Positions 10,108 through 22,805 of a stretch of DNA of 64,000 bases are shown here, piece by piece. The notes under the pieces are model-generated. The model did not search any database, was not told where the DNA came from, and worked only from the letters and a program-made list of their open reading frames with translations. The DNA lies in the NCBI GenBank assembly GCA_028583415.1, contig CM053276.1, positions 56,194,814 to 56,258,813 of the forward strand, read 5' to 3'. The stretch comes from Protea cynaroides. Taxonomy: Eukaryota; Streptophyta; Magnoliopsida; Proteales; Proteaceae. Every line of letters starts with the position of its first letter. The stretch's first letter is position 1. Both the position numbers and the translations under genes were made by a program.

Positions 10108-13102
10108 TAGTAGGGGGAATTATGAAACCCACACCAAAAAATATGGGTAATTTAAAATTTTTGTCACATAATCGGTTCTCCTGTCGGCACTAGCCTAGCA
10201 TCCGTAACATCAATGAAGTGTATGAAACTTTAGGTAAAAGCTAATCTCTCAATCTTTTACTATAGAAGCCTTGTTTGGGAATAAACATTTTAACCAACCA
10301 AGACTAGGCTATCTTAAACCAATTCAAGGTAGGTGGTCGACCAAGGAGGCTGATAAAATGAGGCTAATCGACCACCCACCTGCGATTGACCGTCCGTGCC
10401 CAGAAAAGGCCAATTCGAGTCTAACTTAGTTGGGCTTGGTTCCAACCAGTTCCTAACCACCCATGGACATCCCCAATCTTGTGGGATCTACTTTTGAATG
10501 TGTTGGAGTGTCAACTGAGAACCTCCAAGCCCCCTTTATCACACTTATACTAGGAATAGGACTCTTAAGAGAAGAGTTGTAGTGCAACTCTAACTCTAGT
10601 ATAAACTCTCTAAGAATCCTAATTGAGAACATTGAAAACTCTGACACATTTTGCAAGGGAGAAAATGAAGTGGACCAAGGTTGAAGGAAGAAGAAGAGGA
10701 AGAATTACCATTGAAGGTCTTCCCTCATGCTTTTTTCTACAACAACTTTTACCATAAGCATTAAGGTAATCTCAAAACATTCTTACCTTACTAAGAATAA
10801 CCCTTGATGATCTTAGGACGTAAAACCCAACCTCTGATCATGTTGTAACAAAGTTCTAAGAAGCCATTAATGGATATTAGGTATAATTATTCAATAATGC
10901 TTATAATGGATAAACTGATATAAGCATTCAATGTAGGAATTTATAATGATTTATAACATTAAATTATGATTGGGAAGTGACCATTAATATAGTACAGACC
11001 TTTAGAATTCCTTTGGGATAACCTTTGACCCTATGCCATGTAGAATGGATTGAATTTGATTCAGTTTGAGCTCTCGCGTACAAGTTGGTTGACGAGGGTG
11101 GTCGACTAATTGAATTGATCAACCGCCTCTACTGTCATCGATCGCCTGGTTTGCAGAGAGGTGCATTATTGGTATTTTTAACCCCAATTTCCAAATTTGA
11201 CTATGATAGCCATCCCACACCTCAAGAATGACATAATAGACATGTTGGAATGATTGATTTGATTAGAACGTACTCCCAAGAGTGTAAGCAAGTGTGGTTG
11301 CATAGCCGACATTCACAGTCAAGAACCATACTTGCATATAACCTATGGGAATAGGATTCTATCTTAACTAATCATTTAAACCCATCATAAAACACCTGTA
11401 GAAGTAACCCTATTGAGGTTCAAGCCACTGGAATCCATCTAGGCCAAAAAACATAGGTGGATGATAAAACTAAGTTGATCGACCACCTCAATCGACCAAC
11501 AGATTATAGCAAATGTATTTGGGTTGTATTTTCAACCAAGGACTTTGGGACTTAACCAAGTGACCCTAGGACATGTTCCTAAGACTAATGAGGATACCAT
11601 AGACCTAATAGAAGCGAGACTAGACAATCATAAGTAATATTCATGCCTCAATTTTAATAGGTAAGCTGACATAGGAAAGAAAGGGAAAGGACTCTATCTG
11701 CAACATAGTAAAGATTAGCTCACTAGGTACAGGTGACAGATTAGCATCATTTTACCTTCTTGTTTCCTATGTGCATGTGTATGTTACTTGTTTGGATTAC
11801 TGTGTGATAATATGTCATCCAATAACTATGATAATTGTTCATGCATTTGCATATTATAACTCGATATTGAATTATATTATAACTCTATATTGAATTGGTT
11901 GATTATGAAATATTTGATAACATGTAGATATTTGATAATATGATTATTTCTCATTTGCTTGTGTCCTAGTAGATGTCGTTAGCTGGAATGAGACGGTTTA
12001 TCTTCGTCCATTAGCTAGGATACAGGTACTTGCATTAGTAATGTTTTTTGGTTTTGGTTTCAATATCCCATAATAGGCAATCTTTGCCAATAAATGTTTA
12101 GGTATTGGCATAGGCTTGTATGTGGACCAACTTTGGGTACACCCCTTTAACAGTTCGAGTAGGGAAACGGACAAGGTTGGTAGCCAACCCTTAGCATTTC
12201 AGGAGAGAGCTAGGGATGAGTCTATTCTATATGCTTACCCATCAAGGATTGGATGGTGTATATCCAATGAAGTGGTTGAGGCATAGAATAAGATGCTAGG
12301 ATGAAGCCTATAATGGGAGAATGCTGGTATAATGCCAAGACGGTGTGTTCTTGGGTTGTATCTTCATTCTTTGGGTAATGTTCACATGCGGTGAAGAGCC
12401 AAGTATGTTTCTTTCACCTTATCCATGCTTAAGTATTCATCATTAGTATTTAGGTATAATGCTACTTGTGCAAGCCTATTTACAGACCATTAACCTTAAT
12501 AATTTATCCATGCATTGTATGCTTGTGTGTGTTAATTTCTCACTGACCGTGTGGTTTTGCTCACCCTTATATGTATAATTTTTTTAGATTGTTTTGCAGA
12601 TAATTTAACTGATAATGATATGTTTGAAGATGAAGAACATGAAGATGATTCGCATGAATCTTCATGTAAGTATAATGATTGTCTTTATGGTTAAAAGACA
12701 ATGTTTCTAAAGAAGAGAAGGTGTCTCTATCTGGGAGACAAGACTTTATTAGGATTTTACTTAGGAATCTAGTTTTGTTATTTACTTTGTTTTCAGGTAT
12801 TGTTTGACCCATGAGGTTTTTAGTTAAGTATTCAGTACTTGGTATTACTTTATTTTATGTCTTGGTTTGAAGACAGATTAACCTTTACTATAATTATTTA
12901 ATACAATTAGATTTGGTTTATGGTTTCTAGTTATTGATTTTTCATTATTACTTGATTTGCACTCTGTGATTCCTATAATCTATGTTGTGATTAATGGAAG
13001 AGATGTGATATGTTGTGACTGTGAATGGATTCTGATGTGGTATTACTTACACTGAGAGGAAACCATGGTCATACCAAAATACCAAGGTTTTAGGGTGTGA
13101 CA
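10108..13102 (+). repeat. Polypurine tract and 3' LTR of element 8 (LTR 10123-13102)
   Basis: The polypurine tract AGTAGGGGGAAT is followed by TGAAACCCACACC. The LTR ends TAGGGTGTGACA at 13102 and no primer site follows, so it is a 3' LTR of about 2.98 kb. GGTCGA-motif clusters at 10328-10402, 11085-11160 and 11445-11508 use the word GGTGGTCGACC. A possible 5' splice site (TTAAG|GTAATC, 10766) and 3' splice site (TTTTGCAG, ending 12599) bracket a 1.8-kb putative intron. After it an acidic frame in the shared splice phase ends 'HESSCKYNDCLYG'. Confidence 0.78.
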
Positions 13103-13544
13103 CCATCACCTTCGATGTGATGTGGGACCCACCTCCATAGTGTAAGACTCATTGGATATGAATGGTGATGGAATCCAATAGAGAATACTTGTACATGCAA
13201 ATGATCTAAACTCAAAAATACAGGCATTGCCATAGCACGACCTCCCATGTCATCACTTGTTCTAGCTTCTACATTCAATGAGTGGTTTTGAAGTCCCTGA
13301 TCCATAGTATTCGAAAGTGGATAGAGTCATATTAAATTGCACATAGAATGAGATTAACCATCTGATGGCTCGGGACACTTCCGTTCCCACCATGTTCTTG
13401 AATAAAAATGTCCTTTTCTTCAAGCACTGTTGGACACATGGTGGGAACTGAAGTTTCCCAAGCCATCAGATGGTTCTTTTCCAATGCATTGTTTTAGTTT
13501 GTAACCCGGCGGTACGCGAGCGCAACAACTGAGGGGTCATACCA
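13103..13544. other. Unassigned DNA with a hairpin, no gene
   Basis: Sequence between the element 8 LTR and LINE 1. No convincing coding frame. It contains the inverted repeat listed at 13357-13474. It does not resemble the LTRs or coding remnants elsewhere in the window, so it may be pre-existing host DNA. Confidence 0.5.
13357..13474. repeat. Foldback hairpin with 38-bp arms
   Basis: Arm 1 (13357-13394) and the reverse complement of arm 2 (13437-13474) match at 35 of 38 positions. Both start ACCATCTGATGGCT and end GTTCCCACCATG. The 42-base spacer has a further 6-bp pairing (CTTGAA/TTCAAG). It could be a small MITE or a microRNA-like precursor. I see no clear target-site duplication. Confidence 0.75.
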
Positions 13545-15835
13545 AAATCCATTAATGCAACTTTCATTCCTCATCCCAAAGTTTAATTCTGATGATAGTT
13601 TCTTAGTTTATAGGCCTATTGCCTAATGCAACTTGTCATACAAAATCATATCCAAGATTAAGGCAAATAGGCTTCAGAAAGTGGTGGGTTCTGTGGTCTC
13701 TCAAGTGCAACCTACTTTCATTAAAGGCAAAATTTTTTTTGACAACAACATGGTCTGCTTGGATATTGTAAAAAGATTTGATCAAAAGAACGGCTTCACA
13801 ACTATAGCCATCAAAGTGAACCTACAAAAAGCTTATGACTCCTTAGACAGAGAGTTCCTCTTAGAAGTTCTTTAAAGGATGGGTTTCCCAAGGAAGTTTG
13901 TGGAATGGGTTAAAGCTTGCATTAACTCAGCTATGATCTCCATTCTTATCAATGGCAACCCAGCTGGGTACTTTGGAGGGAGATAGGGAATAAGGCAAGG
14001 AGACCCACTTTCACTGTTTCTTTTCATGATTGCCATGGAAGCATTTACAGTGATGATGGATTCGGTAGCTAGATCTAGAGATATCAATCTAATTCAGGTC
14101 TGTAAACCAATGAAGCTTTCTTACCTTATTTTTGCAGATGATCTTATGCTTTTTGCAAAAGCTGAGAGAAGGTTTGTTAAAAATTGCCTAGATATTCTTG
14201 ATAAGTTTGTAGGAATATGAAATTCGAAAATAAACAAGCACAGATCAAATCTTTTGCTTTGAGTGGTGGATCAGAATCTGACAAATAATTTGATTCAGTA
14301 CTCGGGTCTAGCAAAAGCCTCCCTTCCTATTGTCTATCTTGGTCTCCCATTATGTTTTGGAAGTTTTAAAGCCTCTCACTACAGTCATATCTTACTTAAA
14401 ATCAGTAGAAAGTTAAAAGGATGGAAGTCAAGGTTCCTGTCTCAAGCAGGTCAGCATCAACTTATCAAATCTATTTTGCAAGGGAACTATTTCTATTGGA
14501 CAGGTGTGTTTGAGCTTCCGAAAAGTGTGGTTAGAAAAATTGAGTCTGTGTTTGCCAACTTCTTCTGGATAGGTCCCTTTTTTGAGAGGAAAATTCATTA
14601 TATTTCATGAGACAGGATTTGAAAGCAAAAAAAGGAAGGAGGGCTTGGTATAAAGCATATGGGAGATATGAACATGGCAGGCATCCTTAATCAGATGTGG
14701 AATGTGGTGATTAAAAAGAAGAGCCTTTGGGTAGATTCGGTGAGAAGTAGATACCTCAAAAGAGACTTCATTTGGACTGTTAAATGCATTTCTAGGAGGT
14801 CTTGGGTATGGAGAAAGATGCTAAAGCACAAACATCATATTCAACCCAGAGTGTCTCACTCTATTGGCAATGGAAGAAATACAAAGTTGTGGCTTGACCC
14901 ATGGCACCTTAATGGTACCCTTTTGGATATAGCAAGCACCATAAGGACTAATATCAGTAACATTTATCATTCAGTTTAGAGACTATTAGAGAATAGCACA
15001 TGGAATTAGGGTTCCTCGAACAATGTAATATCTTACACCGGTATGCTTTTGACCAGATGGGTCTTCACCATCAGTGGTACAACATCCACCAAGTGGAAAA
15101 AAGGCAGGGGAATGCGGAAGATATGATTAAATGGGAAGGTAAAGATATCACAAATTGCAACTCTAAAGCTATATGGAACTTTGTTAAATCCCATGTCCAG
15201 GAACTTAGATGGGTCAAAGCAATCTAGTTCTAAGGGAATATCCTACCTTGGACCAATTGGAGAAGAGGATAGTCATGATAAATAGTCGATGTGTATTGTG
15301 TTGGGTTGGAATGGAAGAAAGAGATCATATCTTTTTCTCATGTCCCTATAGTAATTGGATATGGAAAAGGATTGGGAAAATGTGCTCTCCAATGATTGTT
15401 AGAGAGCACCTAGGTGTGAAGGAGGAGGCCATTTGGATCTCAAGTTCTTTTGAGGACTGCGGGAACATTGATAAAAATTGTGAAAACAACATATTGTGGT
15501 CCGATTACTCATATTTGGAGAAAAAGGAATGCAAGGAAGTTTAGGAACAATGCAAGGCCTAGAGAAACTGTTGCAAGAGGTATCATTAAGGATGTTTTGG
15601 GAAAGGGGATTACTTGGAATTTTCCATCAATCCTCTCCCCCAAATGTCAATACATTGTTAACCACTAGGGCATTAAGTACACTTAGTTGGTAGTGTCTTG
15701 TTGGGGTGGGGTTTGGTGTTTGTTTGTGTGGGGTTTATAGCTCTAAGGTGAGTCTCCTCTTAATGGGTTGTTGGTTGTAATGGTGTTCTCCCCCCCCCAT
15801 TCTCTCATTTTTTTTTCTCTCCTTTGTAATAAAAT
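13545..15835 (+). pseudogene. LINE 1: 5'-truncated plant LINE reverse transcriptase
   Basis: The plus-strand frame enters inside RT ('LIPKFNSDD', 'YRPIA', 'YKIISKIKANRLQKVV'). It continues through 'RQGDPLS', the catalytic block 'LIFADDLMLFAKA' (about 14130), 'YLGLPLCFG', 'KLKGWKSRFLSQAG' and 'FFWIG', and ends in a Cys/His-containing zf-RVT-like region ('CVLCWVGMEERDHIFFSCPYS', about 15290). Stops or frameshifts occur near 13625, 13875, 13985, 14220, 14610, 14980 and in the final third. The endonuclease N-terminus is missing, the usual outcome of truncated target-primed insertion. The 3' end lies near AATAAAATGATATA (15828-15842). Confidence 0.88.
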
Positions 15836-16856
15836 GATATATGGATAGTCAGAATCTGCCCTGCTAATCTATTGTGCCATGCGAATGAAGAAGCGTAAAC
15901 CTACTGAAAACTGATTTTCCTCAACGTTCCCATGCAATAATGTAGGAACTAATTTATAAGTTTCAAATTCAAAAAGCATATGAATTATTTGTTTTATCAC
16001 AACTCTTATCAACCCTTACTCTCTCTTTCCAAATGAGATGTTTGTTTTATCACAACTCTATCAAGCTATATGCTCTCCTTCTTTTACGTGATCTTCATAT
16101 TTTCAAACATGTTTGAATATTTGTTGTCATGAGTCGACGAGATCCTTTAGTTACACGATCTTTATAATTTTAAATACTTTTGAAATCTTGTTATGTGAAG
16201 TGGCCAATAAACTTGGGATAATTTTATTATAGTTTACATCGTATAATCCACTGTTTCTTTTCAATTTATTTAACTCTATCTGGTACTTTTGAATTTCCTC
16301 CCTCCGTCCCTTATTAAACATCAGAAGAAGCAGTCAACACCATCTCATGTCCTTCCTCTATTTAAATCTCCTTTATCATAGTAGATTATGACTCAACCTC
16401 AGTTCCAACCCACTCACTGATACTCTATTTTCCCTTATTTTCTCCATGCAAATAACCATGTATGGTCTTGTCGAGATGTGGATGAAAGAGCTCCCAAAGT
16501 TGTTTGAGAAGGGTCAGATTCTCAAGTCCAGCAGTTCTGAACCAAATGCCTTAAAGTCAAGCATTGTGGTTTGATTAAATAGGCTTCACCCAAACCCATC
16601 TTTCCCACTTCTATTGGAACCATGCTACTAAACTCAATTTGTCACTTGTCAACGACTCAAAAACTTCTATCTCTATACTCCTTGATTGCTTCAGCCCTTG
16701 AAGATGATGAAAGCACAAAAACAGATAAAAATTGTTTACTAGACTTCAATTCAATGGGAACCAATGTCAATCAGTGGAGGGGGCTGTCTAACTTTTGTAT
16801 ATAAGTTGTCATCAACTTATTTTCTTGTCTTGTTTGACTCGGAACCTTTGTGGTTT
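15836..16856. other. AT-rich DNA with an unidentified short reading frame
   Basis: No transposon motif is recognised. Around 16459-16570 a plus-strand frame reads 'YGLVEMWMKELPKLFEKGQI' and on to 'SSSSEPNALKSSIVV' before a stop. Another frame (16622-16804) starts 'MLLNSICHLSTTQKLLSLYS'. These have ordinary protein-like composition, unlike the surroundings, and could be a decayed host gene fragment. I do not recognise the family. Confidence 0.3.
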
Positions 16857-17690
16857 GTTGTCGCACTGAATGGGTTGGTCTTGAGCTCGCTGAAATATCT
16901 GCATAGGAAAGGGAAAAGGACATTGTAAAATGCTCGGGCTTGGTAGCCCCAAACCACTCTGATGCCTAAATCAGATCAGTGAAACAAGCAGTACGGAATA
17001 GTCACGGAGTTGGCTATTTTTTTTGCAAAGAAGGGATTCATGTAGTTTCCTTAGCTCAAGTTTGGGTGAGAGTTGAGAATGAGTCTCCAAGTCTTCAAAG
17101 ATCCAAAAGAATCCCACATTCTCCTTCCTTTCTTATATTTATAGCCAGAGGCTATGTCTGGAGGTGACTGGCCACGTGTTCAGATTGCTAGACACCTGTC
17201 TCGGTCAGTATGGCTTGCACGTTTAGCTTGGCTGGAGTGGTGGTTGGTGAGCATTTGTCGAGGTGGTAGGCATGGGCTGCCACTCTGACGGTATGTCTTG
17301 ATCCTGTGCTTAACATGAGAGAATGATTTCTCTCCAATCAGGTTGACTGGTGGACGTAATGCCTATTAAATGTTCATGGTGCGCATTTAATGCTCGTGGT
17401 TCGCATTTAATGCACATGACCAACGTGTGCGTCTCTCTGTTACTCCCATAATGAGGTGTCTATTGATAATTTCACATGTTCTTTCAAACACGCCACATGT
17501 CCCATTTGGTACTGATCAGTACGTCGAGGTGTGTCCCAGAAGGTATTAATCAGAAGCATCCAAGGTGTGGCAACTACGCTAAAGTATTGGGTGTCAATGA
17601 AACTTCAGTGACCAACTTCGGGGATAAATCTTTTTCTTGAGGTTGGGCTTGGATTCGTTGATGTCTGAGGGATAGGATCTTGCATCCGAT
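16857..17690 (-). repeat. Probable 3' LTR of a Tat-type element (minus strand)
   Basis: On the minus strand there is a TATA box (CTATAAATATAAG, about 17144-17132). Downstream comes a U5-like stretch with 'TTAGGCATCAGAGTGGTTT', a block commonly seen near the end of Tat LTRs, and an end GTGCGACAACA at 16857. U3 contains repeated CGCATTTAATG words (17375-17415). The upstream (high-coordinate) boundary is uncertain. It lies on the correct side of the Tat additional ORF and pol remnants for a 3' LTR. Confidence 0.5.
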
Positions 17691-18235
17691 GCATGCCTCG
17701 AAAAAGGAATTAGAGGATCACCTTCAAATATATGTCTCGGACATCCTGGTCAAAGGTGGTTTTAAGGTGCACACATGTCGTAAAGTCATTGGTGGGGTAT
17801 AACCCCCATATCAAATGTCCCTTGCTCGTGTAGGCTTGCAAAGGCTGGAAGATAAATACCATTCGACCCAAATACAAGGAAGCCACACTTTTCTTTTGTC
17901 CGAGGTTGGGACAAGTTATTCGTTCATTTTCCACACTGTGTATTTATTGTCGAGCTTGAACTCCGCATACGTTGAGCTTTGAAAAGCTCATAATGATTTG
18001 GTAGATCTCGTCCATCACTTCACGTTTCTGAGAGTGACGCCATATTGGGATGCCGCATTAAATGTGGGAGATCCCAAACCAGTGGGGGTCTGACACCTAT
18101 CCCCACGACGGTTTCTCCATCTTTGCCACTTCAAAAATCAGCCTTGTAGGCCACCATAAGTCATAATGACTTAGGCTTGGTGTCAGGTTCAGATTCAAAC
18201 CAATTTTTTCAATTTTTAGCTTCAGAATTGAGGGT
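17691..18235. other. Tat-element non-coding stretch upstream of the additional ORF
   Basis: No supported gene. It lies between the probable Tat LTR and the TATA box of the plus-strand additional ORF, and would be the promoter side of that ORF. A further GCATTAAATG word occurs at about 18052, as in the LTR. Confidence 0.4.
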
Positions 18236-18865
18236 TATATAAACTCCAAATCTCAGCTTCTTCTTTTTCCTTGCTTGTCTTCTTTGCGGTGTGTCTACAA
18301 GATCGAGTTTCTCTACTTCTTCTTCAACCTCTTCACTTTCTTTTTCAAGTAATTTCTTCAATATGACTAGGGTAAGAAGTTTAACTGTAGGGGTGAGTCT
18401 AGTAATCATGGGAACCTTCCCATTAACTTGGTTGCTGCTGCAAGCAATGGCCAGACTTTTATAAACCTTTTGCCTTTATTGAGTTAGCCACTGCCAGAGG
18501 TGGTGGCCAAGTTTCAACTTCTACTCCCACCCATCGCCGTGGTGCCCCTACTCCACGCAGATGTTGAACTCCTCCCTTGATGGTTTTTAAATGGGAAAGG
18601 GACATGAGGATGACATCTATAGAGCCAAACATGATAGGACAAGGGAGGCTGATATTAGATGAGCCAAGGGTAGGGGAGTATCTCCTGAGGCTCTGATGAT
18701 GTCGCACTTCGCAGCTATTAAATATGAAAGTAGGCTGACCCCGGGGGATTTAGAGACTTTTAGGCAGGCATATAGAATAAACATACCTTTGCCTTCTTGT
18801 TGGCCTAGATAGGTGACAGGCTGTGTACACCTCGCCACTAGGTCATGGCTATGTACTAGGATATG
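18236..18865 (+). pseudogene. Tat-type additional ORF, 5' part with its own TATA box
   Basis: A plus-strand TATA box (TATATAAA, 18236-18243) is followed by a pyrimidine-rich leader and ATG at 18362. Frames then give 'SSNHGNLPINLVAAASNGQT', 'ATARGGGQVSTSTPTHRR' and, after breaks, 'SRLTPGDLETFRQAYRI'. The last block resembles the N-terminal part of a family of additional ORFs found in Tat retrotransposons, antisense to pol here. The frame shifts several times and is cut near 18865 by inserted chromovirus sequence. A candidate C-terminus resumes at 37490. Family assignment is from memory of the motif and uncertain. Confidence 0.42.
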
Positions 18866-18879
18866 TTCCAGTTTAGCTT

Positions 18880-21800
18880 AAATTTCGAGGACGAAATTCT
18901 TTTAAGGGGGTGGAGTTGTAAGACCCATGCCCAAATCCCATTATAAACATTCATTTTGGAAATATTTTGGGTCTTCCTACATACGAACCTATCATATAGA
19001 CACATCCACATATGAAAGGATAATTAAGAGGTGACACAAAACACAATCATGAACCTCTCGTGTCACTTAAGGGTACAAAAATGCCCTAGAAGAAGTCTTG
19101 GACCCAGCCCATACGAACCTCAAAAGTCTAACACTCATGAACCTAAACTGGCAGACCAAAATGAGGTCTGGCACCATGCAGAGGAGGTGCAGTCAATTAC
19201 TAAACGCACATGTCCAATTGCACCCCCTGTGTGTAGAACTGGTTTGAGACAGATTGAGAATGGGACTCACTATTCAAAAATCGGTTCTCTCCCTCCATGG
19301 CCAACAAAGATTGACTCATTCATGGTAAGCCATCCATGACTGAGTCTAAAATGGAAAGAGAGGAAAGAGAATCATCTCTATTCCAATTTACTGAGCAGGC
19401 TTATCGATTTTGTGTAAAGGGTAATTTCTAATCTCAATTCTCCCATTCACTCTATCAAACCAAAAGAAAAGAGATTGAGAGAGAACTCTGACGCATGACC
19501 AGAGAGGAAAGACAAAGAGAAAAAATAAGAGAAAGAAGAAAGGAGAAGAAGAAAAGTAGAAGAGAGAAGCTCATCGCTCCTAATACCACCCAGTAGGAAG
19601 AAGAAGAGAGACAAAGAAAAGAGAAAGCAGAGGGAGGAAGCCCGTACCTCTGGACCGATACTCCATTGTTGAGGATTCGATAGAGAACTAAATATTTGTA
19701 AGTATACCCTCAACTAGACACTTTAATCTTTTAATGTAAGATAATGGAATATAAGGTAATGGCTTAAGTAATTATTTTAGAATAAATATGGATTAAAGGG
19801 AGTAAGGATCCATATTGGTTAAAAGATGTTGTATGATCAAACCATTATTCACGATGGAGCCATGAGCGTAAACCACTGTTCACTGATCCAAATAGTGGTT
19901 GATGGTAAACATGGCGTAACTATAAGTTCAGAATGAATAATTGGAAATTGTAAACAAAGGATCCATGCATGTTGGTAAGACTTTAGGAGACTCAAGACCA
20001 TGATTCAATAGCGGATCCAAAGAATGGAAATCGGATCTAAAGGAATTAAAATCAGATCTGAGATCTCAACAGTTTGTTGAACCAAAGCCGATCAAAGCCG
20101 TATCCGTAACTGTAAATAGAGATTATGTTTCAAACCTAAACTCGGTATGTAGATCTAGAAAATTATGAGAAATCACATCAAAGGAATTTTGAAACCATAT
20201 GGCCATGATCTAACATGCGATCGATGAGCCTCACTGCTTGGCTATCATGATGTGTAGTCGTACACTTGCCGCATGTCATTTTGACGCTAGATACTGATCA
20301 AACTTGGTCAGTGACTCCTTGTTAATTAGTTAGAATTTATTGAGGGATTGGAACCCCAAAATTTTTATGTCTTGATGCGAAAACCATCATGCATCATGTA
20401 TACCTGAAATAAATGATGGTTTACATTGAATAAATTAATTACGGACTATTGGTGCATGTTAAGACCTGAAACCAAACCCTATAGATGATAGGTAAAGTTT
20501 CTGAGGTGTTGACACTATCATGCAACCATGGTTCGACGTGCAATCGACCACATGCCATACACCTGGTGGCCAATGATCGTGTGATCAATCACGTACTGCA
20601 TGAGGTTTTTACCTCTGTTGATGACCATCTTTGGTGGGTGACTCTACAAGACTTCTATGAGCTTTCCTGTAGGTTTAGATTTCCAAATTCTAATGCTCAT
20701 AGGTGTTATGTAGTATGTTTCAACCAGTTACACCATAATGTAATTTACTATTTATTATTTCAATTGGCAAGTAACCTTAGACATCATATAAGGAACCTTA
20801 GGGATGAGAAACCAGACCTTGTATGATGCTAAAACCCCTAGATTCGTAATAAGAAGTCCTTAGTATTAAGCTTTTAGAAGGAAATCCTTGTTAGCAAGTG
20901 TGTCGCCTTATGAAGGATTGATGCTGATAGCACTTGACTCCTATGGACAGCAGGCTTTCTACAGAGTCAATAACAGTAAGGAATGAATTTTATATGAACC
21001 CTAGATGCTTTCGCATGATAAGCAAATAGTAAATGGAAGGCCTAGACCATCAAATAAACTACTAAGCTATGAACACCAGAATAATGAACCTAAAGAGAAG
21101 TCTAACCAATTCTATTGAATAACTTATTAACAAATATTATTGTTTATGATTTTGAATCCTTAGCTACGAGAATTTTGGTAGACAACTACTAGGATAGCTT
21201 CTTGAGGACTCACCCTCTAGTTTATGGTAAGGGAATTAAACCTTTATTCGATAGATTAGTTCATTAGAATTATGTTGAGTGATGCTATGAGATTGATAAC
21301 ATACCTATGTGTGTGATAACATGCCATCTAATAAACTATATTGTTCTCTCATGCATATGCATTCTCTTGTATGTGATCAGTGAAACTCGTAGTGGTTTGG
21401 AAGTGGGGTAGAATGGGACACCTCGTGACCTCTCCATGAAAGGTAGAGCTTGTCTTGTTAATTCATGATGTCTGGTTAAGTCGGTAAGGAGGTGGGTAGA
21501 ATGGGACGCTTGCACCACTTCTTACTAGTGCTACTTTGAATTGAGACCATGTGTAACCTAACCAAGTCACGATGTCCTAAGTGGAGTCCGAACAGGATCG
21601 AAAGCTTGGCAAAGTTATGATCGAGTAATATGACTAAATAGGTGGATATGGTTAGTTGAACACGATTATCCTGATAGCTGTGCCCCTAGCCATTAGGGGG
21701 ATTATGTAATGGCATGGGTGTAGTAAAAGGTAGTATGAACATAGCTGTGATGCTCCTCATACTCAAAGTAGTGTGGATGGGTGGATGAATCATCTTGTGG

Positions 21801-22684
21801 GATTATCATCTCCTCAAGTTCCATGAGGTGGACTTGAGATGAGTTGTGGATAGGCGACCGGCACAATATGGACCTGTACTTCAATGACGTACCCATACTT
21901 GGGGGTGGTACAGTACTCTAAGTGAGGTGTTATCATCTGATGGGGAATGTCCCATGTAGACTGGAGACTCCTTGTGTAGGTTATCTTGAGCTGGCATTTA
22001 CAGCTATATACATGACCATAGTTTATAGTTGTATGCATATTGTATGTTGCACATTTAGTTTTCTAACTAAGCTTGTTGGTTGAGCTTACCCTATACATAC
22101 AAACTCTTTTAGATATTAAAGATACTTTTCGTGACTCTTTTGGGTGTAGTTCATCCGGTTTGGAGGATGAAGACTCTGAGCTTAAGGTGGATGCTATCTG
22201 ATTCTTGAAGCATTTCATAGAGCTATGCATGGGCTTAGGCTGTGCCTATTTTTTCTTCTTTTACTTGGGACTATTCTATTTATTTTGAGTTTATATAGCA
22301 AATAAACTATGAACAATACTATTGGTTTAGATATAATTTAATTTAAATTATTTATTTTGGATTAATTGTTTTTGAATATTAGAACAATGAACTATGCTTT
22401 TGAATACTTTGGACTTAAATATCATAATTTATCTAGTAATTGGTCAGCATTCATTTAGTGGTTTTAAATTTGTAAGTCTTCCGCTAACTTACTTTTTATC
22501 AGTTTGGTGAATTTATGGTTTTAAAATAAGATGGTAAATTTACTCTGATATTCGTTAAGTTCGGTTTGACTTGTGGAATACCATGAATGTGTGATCCTAG
22601 AAGGGGATTTTTTGTGCCCGGATAGGATGGACAGATCCCCTTGCATTCCATAGTATTGATACGTCAAGAATGGGGTGTGATACA
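18880..22684 (+). repeat. Chromovirus pol end, polypurine tract and long LTR (element 7, LTR 18917-about 22684)
   Basis: The motif AATTTCGAGGACGAAATTC, the usual end of Tekay/Del pol, is followed by TTAAGGGGGTGGAGT and the LTR start TGTAAGACCCATGCCC at 18917. The end is near TGGGGTGTGATACA. No primer site follows, so it is a 3' LTR with almost no internal region left. A GA-rich leader lies at 19460-19660, a 5' splice site TTT|GTAAGT at 19698 and a 3' splice site CTTTTAG ending 22112. An acidic U5 frame ('DSFGCSSSGLEDEDSELKV') in the shared phase follows. At about 3.77 kb it is the longest LTR here and may contain undetected insertions. Confidence 0.68.
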
Positions 22685-22805
22685 CTATATTAGGGCTAAA
22701 AAGTTATGCTTTCTTTGATTGTTTGAGACCGTGAATAACAGTCGAACAAATTACAAGTATAATTATTTAAATACAAATTAGAGCTTAATTTACTTAGTAT
22801 GTTAG
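22685..22805 (+). repeat. LTR fragment, left part (continues 37347-37489)
   Basis: AT-rich sequence resembling the distal part of the element 8 LTR (for example ATAATTATTTAAATACAAATTAG against ATAATTATTTAATACAATTAG). It is interrupted by LINE 2. The remainder at 37347-37489 ends TTGGGGGTGTGACA, a typical chromovirus LTR end. Confidence 0.5.

Noticed and set aside
17700..17770. 'IYVSDILVKGG' resembling an RT catalytic block on the plus strand
   Set aside because: Catalytic Asp pair absent (Ser-Asp), no other RT motif around, and the strand is opposite to the Tat pol. Probably chance.
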